DNA of 64,000 nucleotides from Haematococcus lacustris (Eukaryota > Chlorophyta > Chlorophyceae > Chlamydomonadales > Haematococcaceae): NCBI GenBank assembly GCA_030144725.1, contig JASKMD010000007.1, positions 7,861,568 to 7,925,567 on the forward strand. Direction: 5' to 3'. Each line of letters starts with the position of its first letter. The stretch's first letter is position 1. Under the pieces are notes generated by a model. The model did no database searches. It saw only the letters and a program-made list of their open reading frames with translations, and was not told the DNA's origin. Of the stretch, positions 1 to 10,632 are shown one piece after another. Position numbers and translations under genes: made by a program.

Positions 1-317
1 GCCCAGCCTGTTGTATGCTGACCCATGAGGGCTAGGGTGTTGGGCTATGCTGGATAGTTTTGCATCCAGGTCTATAATTCTATAGAATTAGTTGTTGTTT
101 AAAAACAAAATGTCAATTAACAAATAATTGTATATCAAAAGTATTAGAAAATCCCTGTTGTGATGTCTATTAGTACTCTGAGTAATACGTCTTTGGCGAA
201 TCGCCCATCACTGACTCAGACACAGCAACAGCAGAAGCGATGGCTGCAGTCCACTCAGCAGCAGCACTGGCTGAGACAGCCACCACACAGCCGCTAGACA
301 GCTGCACTGCCTCTATT
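1..317. other. No gene recognised; inside or beyond RECQL intron
   Basis: The first 170 bases are AT-rich and unlike the rest of the window, and the remainder is CAG/CTG-rich. Neither strand shows a RecQ motif IV exon, which would be the next expected helicase block. The stretch is therefore probably intronic for the minus-strand RECQL gene. Confidence 0.4.
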
Positions 318-675
318 GCATCGGCTGCACTGCCTCTATTGCATTTGAGGCCAGGGCAGGTTTAAGTGCCACCTAGCAGACAGCCACCAAACAGCAATAC
401 TGCAGGGCAGCAGCAGGGCAGCAGCAGCAGCAGCACTGGCTGTGGCAGCCGCAGCACAACTCTGCCTGACTGCATGTTGAGCAGTCTCCTCCTCTTACCA
501 TTGGGCCCTTGGCCCTGCCCAATGACCTCAGCGCTGATGCCACTACTGCGCCCTGCCTGGCTCCTGCATGGCTTTACTGACTGCCCTGGTGTTGGTCAGC
601 TGGAATGCCATATGTGGCAGCACGTCAGCATGCCAGGCGTGTCATCACCTCCATGGCCATGTCCAAACTCTGCCC
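318..675 (+). repeat. Dispersed repeat B, copy 1
   Basis: About 350 bases recur at 10275-10632 and 13640-14005 in the same orientation, with scattered substitutions and small indels. All three share the block reading GAGGCCAGGGCAGGT, then a CAGCAGCAG run, then GCCTGACTGCATGTTGAG, a block rich in GGGCCCTTGGCCCTGCC, and a tail around ACCTCCATGGCC. Copy 1 is the most diverged. On the minus strand copies 2 and 3 keep an open frame with a basic stretch (KGKRRRLVHRQHLNMQ). Its family is unknown. It lies in a RECQL intron or the downstream intron. Confidence 0.75.
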
Positions 676-677
676 CT

Positions 678-983
678 GCTACAGCTGCCCCAGCTGCCCC
701 TGCTGCCCCTGCTGGCCCTGCTACAGCTGCCCCTGCTGCCCCTGCTACAGCTGCCCTTGCTGCCCCTGCTGACCCTGCTTCAGCTGCCCCTGCTGCCCCT
801 GCTGCCCCTGCTGCCCCTGCTACAGCTGCCCCTGCTGCCCCTGCTACAGCTGCCCCTGCTGCCCCTGCTACAGCTGCCCCTGCTGGCCCTGCTACAGCTG
901 CCCCTGCTGCCCCTGCTACAGCTGCCCCTGCTGCCCCTGCTACAGCTGCCCCTGCTGCCCCTGCTACAGCTGCCCCTGTTGCT
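678..983. repeat. 24-bp minisatellite in RECQL intron
   Basis: About 13 copies of a 24-bp unit (ACAGCTGCCCCTGCTGCCCCTGCT on the plus strand, in pieces) lie just downstream of the RECQL motif III exon, which ends at 1014. Long frames across it in several phases are translations of the array and not genes. Confidence 0.9.
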
Positions 984-1013
984 GCTGTCAGTGTTCAAGA
1001 GGCTGGCCACTAC

Positions 1014-4000
1014 CTGGTGTGTGGCGGTGGCTGTGAGGGCCATGATTGGGGTGCGGGGGAACAGCGTGCGCAGAACACCCAACCTGCAGCCAGGGCCAGC
1101 AGCCGGCAGGGAAGCGCGGCGGGAGGGGCAGGAAGCTGCGTGGGTAGAGGGGTGGGGTTTGAGGCGGCACGGGGAGGGGAGTGAGGTTAAGGCTGGTTGG
1201 GCAGGGGGGTGGGGGGAGGCTGCCTCCACCCGCACTTGACCTTGAGAATGGGGGAGGGGCTTGACCTAGGTAGAGGTCCCTCATGGGGTGTGACAGGCCC
1301 CTCACACCTCATCTCACACTCCCACCAAGCACGGCTCACCCCGAACTTCTCTCCTAAGCCCCGCATGGCCTGCATCCTAAAAGAGACAGAGAACGGTTCG
1401 CTGATTCCTGCTTTGAGGGTCAAGTCAGGATCCCTTGACATTACGGAGGTAGGAAGGAAAGGATTTCCTCTTAGGGTTATGTTACTGACTGCGCCACACT
1501 ACCCTAATGGCCCGTCCCGTCCCATCACCTCCCCAAAGCCCATACAGTGTCAGCAAACGACTGAGTTGCGCCTTTCTCCATGCGCATGGTTTGCATGAGG
1601 AGTAGGGAAGGAGGGGAGCAAGCAGGCGGGGAGGCAAGGGGTGTGGTGGGGTGTGATGGGGAGGACAAGAGCGTCTGCTGCTCACTTTTTGTAGTCTGGT
1701 CGGAAGTCGTTGCCCCACTGGCTGGCGCAGTGTGCCTCGTCCACGGCTACGCGTGCTAGACAGCCAGCCTGGTGGGCAGGAACAGGGGCAGGGGCAGGGG
1801 CAGGGGGAGGGGCAGGGGCAGGGGCAGGGGCAGGGGCAGGGGCAGGGGCAGGGGCAGGGGCAGGGGCAGGGGCAGGGGCAGGGGCAGGGGCAGGGGCAGG
1901 GGCAGGGGCAGGGGCAGGGGCAGGGGCAGGGGCAGGGGCAGGGGCAGGGGCAGGGGCAGGGGCAGGGGCAGGGGCAGGGGCAGGGGCAGGGGCAGGGGCA
2001 GGGGCAGGGGCAGGGGCAGGGGCAGGGGCAGGGGCAGGGGCAGGGGCAGGGGCAGGGGCAGGGGCAGGGGCAGGGGCAGGGGCAGGGGCAGGGGCAGGGG
2101 CAGGGGCAGGGGCAGGGGCAGGGGCAGGGGCAGGGGCAGGGGCAGGGGCAGGGGCAGGGGCAGGGGCAGGGGCAGGGGCAGGGGCAGGGGCAGGGGCAGG
2201 GGCAGGGGCAGGGGCAGGGGCAGGGGCAGGGGCAGGGGCAGGGGCAGGGGCAGGGGCAGGGGCAGGGGCAGGGGCAGGGGCAGGGGTGAGGGTTGGGAGG
2301 GAGGGGAATGGCCCAGCTAAACAGGGGAAGGAGATGAGGTTGGGGGAGGGATGAGTGCAGGTGTGCAAGCCGCTGTGCAGGTGTAATGAATACTTAATAC
2401 ATAATAACATAATATAACAATTATTATACAATAAAACAATATAATACCCTTGTGCATTCCAGATATTCCTTTGTTACAGCAGGTCCAGCTCACCTCGTAC
2501 AGCTTCTCTAGCTTGCTGACCAGGCGCTTGGAGGCCACCACCCTCTCAGGCGTGACGTATAGAAGGCGTAGCCCCACCTCAGCCCCTGCACCCGCGGCCA
2601 CCACGCTGACCCTGACGGAGTGTGGTGGTGGTGATGGTGCCGATGCATCTCCCGGCCAGACAGGCAGGCAGCCTGACCCTGACCCTGACCCTGACCCTGA
2701 CCCTGACCCTGACCCTGACCCTGACCCTGACCCTGACCCTGACCCTGACCCTGACCCTGACCCTGACCCTGACCCTGACCCTGACCCTGACCCTGACCCT
2801 GACCGTGTGTAGTGGTGTTGGTGCCAATGATGCATCTTATGTAGGGTTGGCCAGAACCGTAGCGGAGTATATACGTAGGTACGTATATACAGTATACATG
2901 TAGCGTACCCCGACCAACGTGTATCCGTAGGCAGCCGTAGGTACGTCGGTTGACCGTACAATACCGTAGGTTTGACCGTAGTTTTCACGCTTACACCGTA
3001 CACGCGACGGCAAAACCGCGAGATTGCAAAGGACGCAGGACGCACATGTCACCGTAAGTGCGGGTCAAATATAAGTCGCTGCGATACCCGATGGCAATCA
3101 TTGCGATGGATGATGCATACGAGGGCCCAGGCAGCCCAGCCAGCCCAGCCCAGCCTAGCCTAGCCAGCCAGCCAGCCCAACCAGACCAGACCAGACCAGA
3201 CCAGACCAGACCAGACCAGACCAGACCAGACCAGACCAGACCAGACCAGACCAGACCAGACCAGACCAGACCAGACCAGACCAGACCAGACCAGACCAGA
3301 CCAGACCAGACCAGACCAGACCAGACCAGACCAGACCAGACCAGACCAGACCAGACCAGACCAGACCAGACCAGACCAGACCAGACCAGACCAGACCAGA
3401 CCAGACCAGACCAGACCAGACCAGACCAGACCAGACCAGACCAGACCAGACCAGACCAGACCAGACCAGACCAGACCAGACCAGACCGCCCAGCCCAGCC
3501 CGACCCGCCCAGCCCAGCCCGCCCAGCCAGCCAGCCAGCCAGCCAGCCCAGCCAACCCACCCAGCCCAGCCCGCCCAGCCCGCCCAGCAACCCCTTCCGT
3601 CCCGTACCAGATCTCCAAGACCCGCAACAGCCTAGCTCCGGGGGAACAGCAATGCAGGAATGCAGGAAGGGGTAATTTTGTAGTGAAAGCTGGCACGAGG
3701 GGATTAGACCATGCACACATGGTTGGCAGAGTAGGAGCACATGGCCACACATGCATGACACACATGGTTGGCCGAGTAAGAGCATATGAAATACTGACTA
3801 CACAACTGCACACATAGCTGCCACAAGAGGGGGTTGGGCACATGCTTGGCACGCAGAGTAGGAGCACATGGCTAACGGCATGCATGGCTGGCTGGCATAT
3901 AGATGTGTCACGACACTGCTATTGGTTGAGATTCTGAACATGCTTGCCCCTAGCGGGCGTTTCTACAGTTGTTTCGCACCAAAGTGCATACTCACTTTCG

Positions 4001-7000
4001 CAAAATGATGACCCTGCCCCTACGGTCGACCCTACGGAATTACGAATACAGTAAATACGTATGTATATACCGTCGTTCTAGCCGCCACATACGGATCTGG
4101 CCAACCCTAATCTTATGGCCAGGCAGGGGTAAGGCAGGCAGGGGTGAGGCAGGCAGGGGTAAGGCAGGCAGGGGTGAGGCAGGCAGGGGTAAGGCAGGCA
4201 GGGGTGAGGCAGGCAGGGGTGAGGCAGACAGGGATGTGGCAGGTAGGGGTGAGGCAGGCGGGGGTGAGGCAGGCAGGCAGGGGTGTGGCAGGCAGGTTGT
4301 GGTGAGGCAGGCACCTGCTGCCCTCTTGACCTGCTCCGGGGTCAGGCGAGCAAACACCGCGTTGGTTTCCTCCTTGCTGCTGAGGCTAGTGAGGCAAGCG
4401 GCAGGGATGAGCAGCGCATGCAGCTGGGACACCTGCAGGCAGGGGGGGCAGGCAGGGGGGTGCAGGCAGGGGGTGCAGGCAGGGGGTGCAGGCAGGGGGG
4501 GCAGGCAGGGGGGGCAGGCAGGGGGGGGCAGGCAGGGGGGTGCAGGCAGGGGGGGCAGGCAGGGGGGGCAGGCAGGGGGGGCAGGCAGGGGGGGCAGGCA
4601 GGGGGGGCAGGCAGGGGGGTGCAGGCAGGGGGTGCAGGCAGGGGGTGCAGGCAGGGGGTGCAGGCAGGGGGGGCAGGCAGGGGGGGCAGGCAGGGGGGTG
4701 CAGGCAGGGGGGTGCAGGCAGGGGGGGCAGGCAGGGGGGGCAGGCAGGGGGGGCAGGCAGGGGGGGCAGGCAGGGGGGGCAGGCAGGGGGGTGCAGGCAG
4801 GGGGGTGCAGGCAGGGGGGGCAGGCAGGGGGGGCAGGCAGGGGGGTGCAGGCAGGGGGGTGCAGGCAGGGGGTGCAGGCAGGGGGGGCAGGCAGGGGGGG
4901 CAGGCAGGGGGGGCAGGCAGGGGGGGCAGGCAGGGGGGTGCAGGCAGGGGGGTGCAGGCAGGGGGGGCAGGCAGGGGGGGCAGGCAGGGGGGTGCAGGCA
5001 GGGGGGTGCAGGCAGGGGGTGCAGGCAGGGGGGGCAGGCAGGGGGGGCAGGCAGGGGGGGCAGGCAGGGGGGGCAGGCAGGGGGGGCAGGCAGGGGGGTG
5101 CAGGCAGGGGGTGCAGGCAGGGGGTGCAGGCAGGGGGTGCAGGCAGGGGGGGCAGGCAGGGGGGGCAGGCAGGGGGGTGCAGGCAGGGGGGTGCAGGCAG
5201 GGGGGGCAGGCAGGGGGGGCAGGCAGGGGGGGCAGGCAGGGGGGGCAGGCAGGGGGGGCAGGCAGGGGGGTGCAGGCAGGGGGGTGCAGGCAGGGGGGGC
5301 AGGCAGGGGGGGCAGGCAGGGGGGTGCAGGCAGGGGGGTGCAGGCAGGGGGGGCAGGCAGGGGGGGCAGGCAGGGGGGGCAGGCAGGGGGGGCAGGCAGG
5401 GGGGTGCAGGCAGGGGGGTGCAGGCAGGGGGGGCAGGCAGGGGGGGCAGGCAGGGGGGGCAGGCAGGGGGGGCAGGCAGGGGGGTGCAGGCAGGGGGGTG
5501 CAGGCAGGGGGGGCAGGCAGGGGGGGCAGGCAGGGGGGGCAGGCAGGGGGGTGCAGGCAGGGGGGGCAGGCAGGGGGGGCAGGCAGGGGGGTGCAGGCAG
5601 GGGGGTGCAGGCAGGGGGGGCAGGCAGGGGGGGCAGGCAGGGGGGGCAGGCAGGGGGGGCAGGCAGGGGGGGCAGGCAGGGGGGTGCAGGCAGGGGGGTG
5701 CAGGCAGGGGGGTGCAGGCAGGGGGGTGCAGGCAGGGGGGGCAGGCAGGGGGGGCAGGCAGGGGGGTGCAGGCAGGGGGGTGCAGGCAGGGGGGGCAGGC
5801 AGGGGGGTGCAGGCAGGGGGGGCAGGCAGGGGGGTGCAGGCAGGGGGGTGCAGGCAGGGGCAGGCAGGGTCAGCAGGGGTTGCCAGCACCCCACCTAATG
5901 ACACCTAATGACCTACTCTGGTGGGTTGGATATGCAAGGTGGCTGGTGCATTAGGTATGTGGCTGGGCAATACCACTCGCACAAAAGATCGCACTATAAG
6001 TGCCACCTAAGGGTATTTCGTTCTTTGATGGGAGGCTTCAGTATCTCATTGGCAAGCCAACGCATTTGAAAGAAGAAGACGGCGGCAATGCCCTGGTGCT
6101 AGTGGTGATGGACCCACAGCAGTGGCGTGCGACAGTGCAGCAGCGTGGTTTCGCTAGGACACGCCTCACTGCTTATCTCCTTGCTGACAAGTTGCGAGTG
6201 TGGCAGCACAGGTGTCGGGTCTAGAATTTGACAGAGCCATCTTCAGAGACATCAACCTGTGCGAGCACCAAGTCATCAGGGCTGCTGTCAAGGATGGGCT
6301 GCCCCATGTGGACTACAGCACCGCCCAGCGCCTACCGATGCCATTCACCACACCCAATGCTGATGGCAGCCTCCCTGACACAGTATCCATGTCAGCCTGC
6401 AAGTCCGCATGGGCCAGTATCTAGGCGCCGATGCGCATAGCAGCCCAGGAGGGGGAGGCTGGAGCAACAACCAAGCGCAAGCTGAGGCAGTGGGCGACAG
6501 CACTACAAGCAGCAGCTCGCCAATACCTTAACAGCTTGCAGTAGTTTACTTCCAACCTATCCCAGATCACGTTGCGTGGTGGTACAGTGCTCGAGAATGA
6601 TGCCAAGTATGGCCGGGACGTGGACGGTACTAACTTGCCACGACTGAATGTCACGAGATAAGTAGCAGCGCAGGCGCTCCATGTGGACGTAGAACCACCG
6701 CCACGCGACAAGAAGCGTAAGCCCCGTCAACATAAGGCAACCCCTCCATCCGCAGCAAGTGCTCTTCTCCAATACCCAACCCACCCACACCAGCAGCAGC
6801 CTCCCTCATCCATTTCAGGCCCCCCTCGACTCAGCGCGTGCTGCACCATTAGCAGCAGTGCCTCCAGCGTTTACTTGGGGGCGTGAGATGGCCTAGTGCC
6901 GATCATAGCATTGGAGCTGACACGCGTCCTGGGCATCCCAGACAGCCACCGCAAGGTTTGCTTGTGGATGATCGCAACATGAGCAGGATCACTTAGGCTC

Positions 7001-9911
7001 AGTTCAAGGCGGAGATGGACGCGATGGAGAAGATGCACGTGTACCGGGTTACCCTGCAGCCAGTCGAGGTGCTAGGTACGCGTGGATACACGATCCATGC
7101 GGGAGATGGTGGGCTGGCGGACTCTGCCTCCACCATGCATTTCGGACTCTGCTTCCGCCATGCCTCCACCATGCATGCGTGCATTTCTACGGCAGCCGGG
7201 GTTATGTCAGTGACGGCACATGCTTTGTGGCGTCATTGCACAACCAACTCCTGTACAAGTGCCAACCCACTAGCCCACCGCAACGTCGCAACGAGCAGCA
7301 CCGGCATTGGCCTGAGGGTTTGGGAAAGCAAGAAGGCGGCATGTATGCCACCTCAAAGCCTTATGTGCCTCCTGCACATGAGCCTGTGGACGTACTGTGG
7401 GAGAAAAATGGGGCCGTGAATGAGCAGAAGGTGTGTCCAAACATTCAAATTTTCTCCTAATCCTTTGTGCAAGTGACAGGCAGGCAGGGGGGTTAGGCAG
7501 GGGCAGGCAGGGGCAGCTGTTGCCAGCACACCACCTTAGGGCACCTAATAATCTACTCTGGTAGGTTGGATATGCAAGGTGGCTGCATGGCCGTAAGGTG
7601 GCAAGGTGGCCGCAAGGTGGCTGGAAGGCGCTAGGCATCAAACTCCCCCTAATCATGCCTGCTGGCTAGGGCCAGTTTTTATATCTTCCACCCTTTGATG
7701 CGCACTTTGCGTTAGATAGCCCCAGATAGGCCCAGCCCCTATCCCTGCCCCTGCCCCTACCCCTGCCATTGCCCCTGCCCCTGCCCCTGCCCCTGCCCCT
7801 GCCCCTGCCCCTGCCCCTGCCCCTGCCCCTGCCCCTGCCCCTGCCCCTGCCCCTGCCCCTGCCCCTGCCCCTGCCCCTGCCCCTGCCCCTGCCCCTGCCC
7901 CTGCCCCTGCCCCTGCCCCTGCCCCTGCCCCTGCCCCTGCCCCTGCCCCTGCCCCTGCCCCTGCCCCTGCCCCTGCCCCTGCCCCTGCCCCTGCCCCTGC
8001 CCCTGCCCCTGCCCCTGCCCCTGCCCCTGCCCCTGCCCCTGCCCCTGCCCCTGCCCCTGCCCCTGCCCCTCCCACTCACTTGGTCTTGGATCAGGGACAG
8101 CAGCGGGCTGATGACCACAGTGAGCCCAGGGTTGGGCTGCCAGCCGCCCCCCGCCGCGTGACTGCTGCCGCCACCCCCCTCCTGGCCTCCACCTGCCTGC
8201 CCTGGCCTGCCCTGGCCTGCCCCCGGCTGCTGAGGGCAGCTCATGCCCAGCAGAGCGGGCAGCTGGTAGCACAGGCTCTTGCCGCCCCCACTGGGCAGCA
8301 GCACCATGACGTCCCTGCCCTGCATGCTCGCGTTCACCACCTCGCGCTGCAGCGGCCTGACCGGGGGGGAGGGGCACGTGGAGGCAGGCGGGGAGGGGCT
8401 GGGGGTGGGAGGGGCAGGGGGAGGGGCGAGGGGGAGGGGTGGAGAGGGAGGGATGGAGGGGGAGGGGTCAGGGGCGAGGGGTAGGGGTGGAGGAGCAAGG
8501 GGTAGGGGTGGAGGGGCGAGGGGTAGGGGTGGAGGGGCAAGGGGTAGGGGTGGAGGGGCGAGGGGTAGGGGTGGAGGGGCAAGGGGGGTGACCACCTGAA
8601 GCCCGGCAGCCCAAAGGTGTCCTGCAGCAGCTGCAGCGCTGCCGAGTCCCAGGAGAAGGCTGCGGATGACCAGGCCATGCGGGGGGTGTGCTGCTCAGCC
8701 TGTCAGGGGGTGGGCAGGGTTACATGGAGGGTCATGGGGGGGTGGGCGCCTACAGGGGAGACCCCACACAGGGGCTGACGTCACAAGGGGGTGAAGCCAG
8801 AGGGGGGTGGGGGGCAGGCGGGGGGGTCTACAGGGGGTGGGGTGACATGCTGAGCTGAAGGGTCAATGGGGTCGTTGGGAGTTGAACTCGGGGTGGCGGT
8901 GCCTGCTGCCACCTGCTGCCACTTGCTTGGTGGGTCTGGGATTGTTAGCTGGTGTGAGGTACAGTGCATGTTGCGCCATGCACCTGGCAGGCGGTTGACG
9001 CGCAGCAGGGGCCTGACCCTGACCTGGAAGCGCTGCATGGTATGTTGCATATGGCATATGGCATGTTGCACCTGGGCACCATGCGGCTGGCTGGCGTTTT
9101 AGGCACAGCAGGGCCCTGGCCCTGACGCTGACCTGGAGGCGCTGAGCTGGAGAGGTGTGTGGCTTGGGATTGTTGCCTGGTGTGAGATGCAGTGTATGCT
9201 GGATGTGGGCTGGCGCTGTAACCGCAGCGGGGCCCTGACGCTGACCTGGAGGCGGCGGGCCAGGTCAGCCTTCTCCTGCTGCAGCACCTGCTGCCGCTCC
9301 AGCAGCTGCCTGATCTGGCGCTCTACCTGCAGCCAATGGCACAGTGGTAGGGTGGGAATACCTGGGGAGGGGCGGGGGGGTCACCCTGGAGGGAGGGGGG
9401 TGCCCGTGGTGGGGTGAAAACGGGGGGGATGGCGTGGGGGGAGGAACCAGGGGGGGTGGGGGGAACCCAGGTGGTGATGGTGGGGTGACCCAAGGGGGGG
9501 TGGGGGTGGGCACCTGGGGGTAATGACAATGACAATGAAGAAGTACATAAGCACACATCAGCGTGCTAGGGCTCAGGTCCCTCCCCTCCCTTTCCTTGCT
9601 GCTTTTGTTTGTATGGACCCTCAGTGGGATTCAACCTCTGCCTCCCACACTCCCAGTTCTGTGTAGCGCCTTCATCACTAGTGAGTACTGCCACAGCCTG
9701 AATGCAACCATGGCTGCTGCTGCTCAATCACCCACATCATGCCCCCATCCTGCTGGCTGATCAAGCTCCACCGATCGAGCTCCGTCACCTTTTGCAACTG
9801 CAGCTCTTTATATTCTAGAGCTTGTTGCAGGGAGGACAGCCCAGCCTCATCTCCTTCTTCCTGCTCCTGTGACATGTCATCTTCAAGAGTCAAGTCAAAG
9901 TGGTGTGCCAT
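1014..9911 (-). CDS. RECQL: RECQL/RecQ1-type ATP-dependent DNA helicase, 5' part, split by satellite-filled introns
   Basis: A 3'-to-5' DNA helicase of the RecQ1 type, expected in the nucleus in replication and repair. Exons in transcript order are 9911-9789, 9326-9246, 8699-8596, 8356-8080, 4432-4315, 2585-2494, 1768-1686 and 1083-1014. Every phase joins, giving 316 residues. Residues 1-68 form an N-terminal coiled coil ([18 protein letters not shown]) that resembles human RECQL. About residue 94 comes LPGFRPLQRE (motif 0). Walker A is [17 protein letters not shown], motif Ia is [12 protein letters not shown], then LLYVTPERV, the DEAH box [20 protein letters not shown], and motif [13 protein letters not shown]. 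An unusual Gly-rich insert of about 40 residues ([19 protein letters not shown]) follows Walker A. Motifs IV-VI and the RQC domain would lie left of position 1. The start ATG at 9911 is the only in-frame ATG before the coiled coil. The gene faces a 168-bp bidirectional promoter. Exon calls follow splice consensus and homology recalled from the family. Confidence 0.9.
1784..2286. repeat. (GGGGCA)n hexamer array in RECQL intron
   Basis: About 84 nearly perfect GGGGCA units on the plus strand fill the intron between the TPER exon (2494-2585) and the DEAH exon (1686-1768). In the RECQL transcript the array reads (CCCCTG)n. It is the reverse complement of the array at 7739-8070 in an upstream intron of the same gene. 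Confidence 0.95.
2672..2804. repeat. (CCTGAC)n hexamer array
   Basis: About 22 perfect units lie in the RECQL intron, 38 bp before the hAT-like element. The same hexamer forms a longer array at 48879-49128 inside a WDR6 intron. Confidence 0.95.
2842..4109 (+). mobile_element. hAT-like non-autonomous DNA transposon, copy A
   Basis: The 1268-bp element starts TAGGGTTGGCCAGA and ends with the inverted copy (TCTGGCCAACCCTA, with one change at the inner edge). It is flanked by a perfect 8-bp duplication ATCTTATG at 2834-2841 and 4110-4117. An 8-bp duplication and a TAGGG terminus fit the hAT superfamily. Subterminal regions are dense in CCGTA and in palindromic TACGTATATAC motifs, which would suit transposase binding. 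No transposase frame is present. The middle is a (CCAGA)n array. A second copy with its own 8-bp duplication is at 25765-28283. The element sits in the RECQL intron between exons 4432-4315 and 2585-2494. Confidence 0.9.
3181..3487. repeat. (CCAGA)n pentamer array inside hAT copy A
   Basis: About 61 perfect CCAGA units. The flanks on both sides are degenerate CCCAG/CCAGC units, which match the array unit of copy B, so the CCAGA form looks like a later variant that spread through this copy. Confidence 0.95.
4121..4300. repeat. 15-bp minisatellite (GGCAGGCAGGGGTRA)
   Basis: About 11 units start within a few bases of the right target duplication of hAT copy A and end just downstream (in transcript sense) of the RECQL exon at 4315-4432. 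Confidence 0.85.
4435..5870. repeat. GGCAGG-rich 13-14 bp satellite abutting a RECQL exon
   Basis: Roughly 100 units of GCAGGCAGGGGGG with or without an extra T run right up to the acceptor of the RECQL exon that starts at 4432. In transcript sense the array is a C/T-rich tract of CCCCCCTGCCTGC-type units with no AG dinucleotide. Open frames of over 500 residues across it in four frames are array translations. Confidence 0.95.
5869..5955 (+). repeat. Direct repeat, left copy
   Basis: A block reading GCCAGCACCCCACCTAATGA, then CTACTCTGGTGGGTTGG and ATATGCAAGGTGGCTG, recurs at about 7509-7592 with a few changes. Both copies are preceded by GGCAGGCAGGGG units, so satellite edge plus flank was duplicated around the 5960-7460 segment. 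Confidence 0.8.
5960..7460 (+). pseudogene. Decayed protein-coding remnant of unknown family
   Basis: Protein-like stretches follow one another on the plus strand but jump frame or hit stops: about 6000-6224 (ending [17 protein letters not shown]), about 6230-6420 ([17 protein letters not shown]), about 6430-6720 (basic, [18 protein letters not shown] then [12 protein letters not shown]), and about 7170-7460 ([18 protein letters not shown]). Composition is unlike the satellites around it. The order suggests one transposon or host ORF broken by stops and frameshifts. I do not recognise the family. It sits inside the RECQL intron between exons 8080-8356 and 4315-4432 and is bracketed by direct repeats. 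Confidence 0.4.
7509..7592 (+). repeat. Direct repeat, right copy
   Basis: Partner of 5869-5955, about 80 bp with the same AATNATCTACTCTGGTRGG core, preceded by a short run of GGCAGGGG units. Confidence 0.8.
7739..8070. repeat. (CCCCTG)n hexamer array in RECQL intron
   Basis: About 50 pure CCCCTG units on the plus strand after a few variant ones, ending 9 bp before the donor of the RECQL Walker A exon (8080-8356). In the transcript it reads (CAGGGG)n, complementary to the transcript copy of the 1784-2286 array. Confidence 0.95.
8455..8588. repeat. 21-bp minisatellite in RECQL intron
   Basis: About 6 copies of a GGGGTAGGGGTGGAGGGGC-type unit fill the short intron between the exons at 8596-8699 and 8080-8356. 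Confidence 0.85.
9000..9265 (-). repeat. Partial tandem duplication around RECQL exon 2 donor
   Basis: A block of CCTGACNCTGACCTGGARGCG preceded by a GGGATTGTT..TGGTGTGAGRT segment appears near 9020-9045, 9120-9148 and 9230-9258. Only the last copy is the true exon 2 end (LARRLQ then GT). The others look like intronic duplicates of the exon end and donor, so they are potential decoy donors. Confidence 0.55.
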
Positions 9912-10079
9912 TAGCGCTGCCTCCTGTGGCCAACGGCCGAGGTGTGCTATGTGCCGAGGACTCCGACAAGTTTGTGTGTCACACCAAAAATAGACCGGCA
10001 CTTAGAGACGGCCGACGGGCAGCTCCATTAGCTCAACAGTCTATACAGACTCCGCTCTCTGCCCGCTTACCAGCGAAAC
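9912..10079. promoter_or_regulatory. Bidirectional promoter, copy 1 (drives RECQL)
   Basis: The 168 bp between the RECQL ATG (9911, minus) and a dead copy of the EF-hand start codon (10080, plus) align along their whole length with 14605-14772. The TATA-like box on the plus side reads TATACA here and TATATA in copy 2. The RECQL side is the live one here. Confidence 0.7.
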
Positions 10080-10118
10080 ATGGTGAACTCAGAGCAAGCC
10101 ATGGACTTGCCCCTTTAG
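10080..10118 (+). pseudogene. Dead copy of EF-hand gene exon 1
   Basis: It opens MVNSEQAMDLPL then TAG, against MANSEQAVDLSS in the live gene at 14773. Similarity ends after about 30 bases, which marks the edge of the duplicated block. It has no donor and no downstream exons. Confidence 0.75.
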
Positions 10119-10274
10119 CTCCACGGTCTATCCCCCTAGTGCAGGAGGCATCCAGGCAGGGCTCACTGGGCACGAGCACCAGGAGAACTTCCTGGCAGGG
10201 ACTTACCCCACAGTCTGCGACGAGGATGGTGTCTGGAGTGCGGTTCTTCAGCCTGGCAATGAGTGACAGTCCAG

Positions 10275-10632
10275 ATCGGCTGCACTGCCTCTATTGCATT
10301 TGAGGCCAGGGCAGGTCTGGGTGACACCTAGCAGCCAGCCACCAGACAGCAGTACTGCAGGGCAGCCGCAGGGGAGCAGCAGCAGCAGGAACAAGAGGAG
10401 CACTGGCTGTGGCAGCCGCAGCACAGCTCTGCCTGACTGCATGTTGAGGTGTTGCCTATGGACCAGTCTTCTCCTCTTGCCCTTGGGCCCTTGGCCCTGC
10501 CCCTTGACCTTGACACCACTGCCGCTACTGCGGCTGCCTGGCTCCTGCCTGGCTATGACCTCCTGGTGACGGGAAGCTGGAGGGCGGCATGTGGGGCAGC
10601 ATGTCAGGCGCGTCATTACCTCCATGCAAATG
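10275..10632 (+). repeat. Dispersed repeat B, copy 2
   Basis: Closest to copy 3 (13640-14005), sharing nearly all of about 350 bp including the CAACAAGAGGAGCACTGGC block. Confidence 0.8.

Noticed and set aside
1682..2431. Pro-Ala, Gly-Ala, Gly-Arg and Gly-Gln repeat proteins
   Set aside because: All are readings of the GGGGCA array; only the short DEAH exon at its minus-strand end is real coding sequence.
3969..5954. Open frames of 470 to 661 residues on both strands
   Set aside because: They are frame translations of the GGCAGG satellite; the unit length and lack of stops keep several frames open at once.
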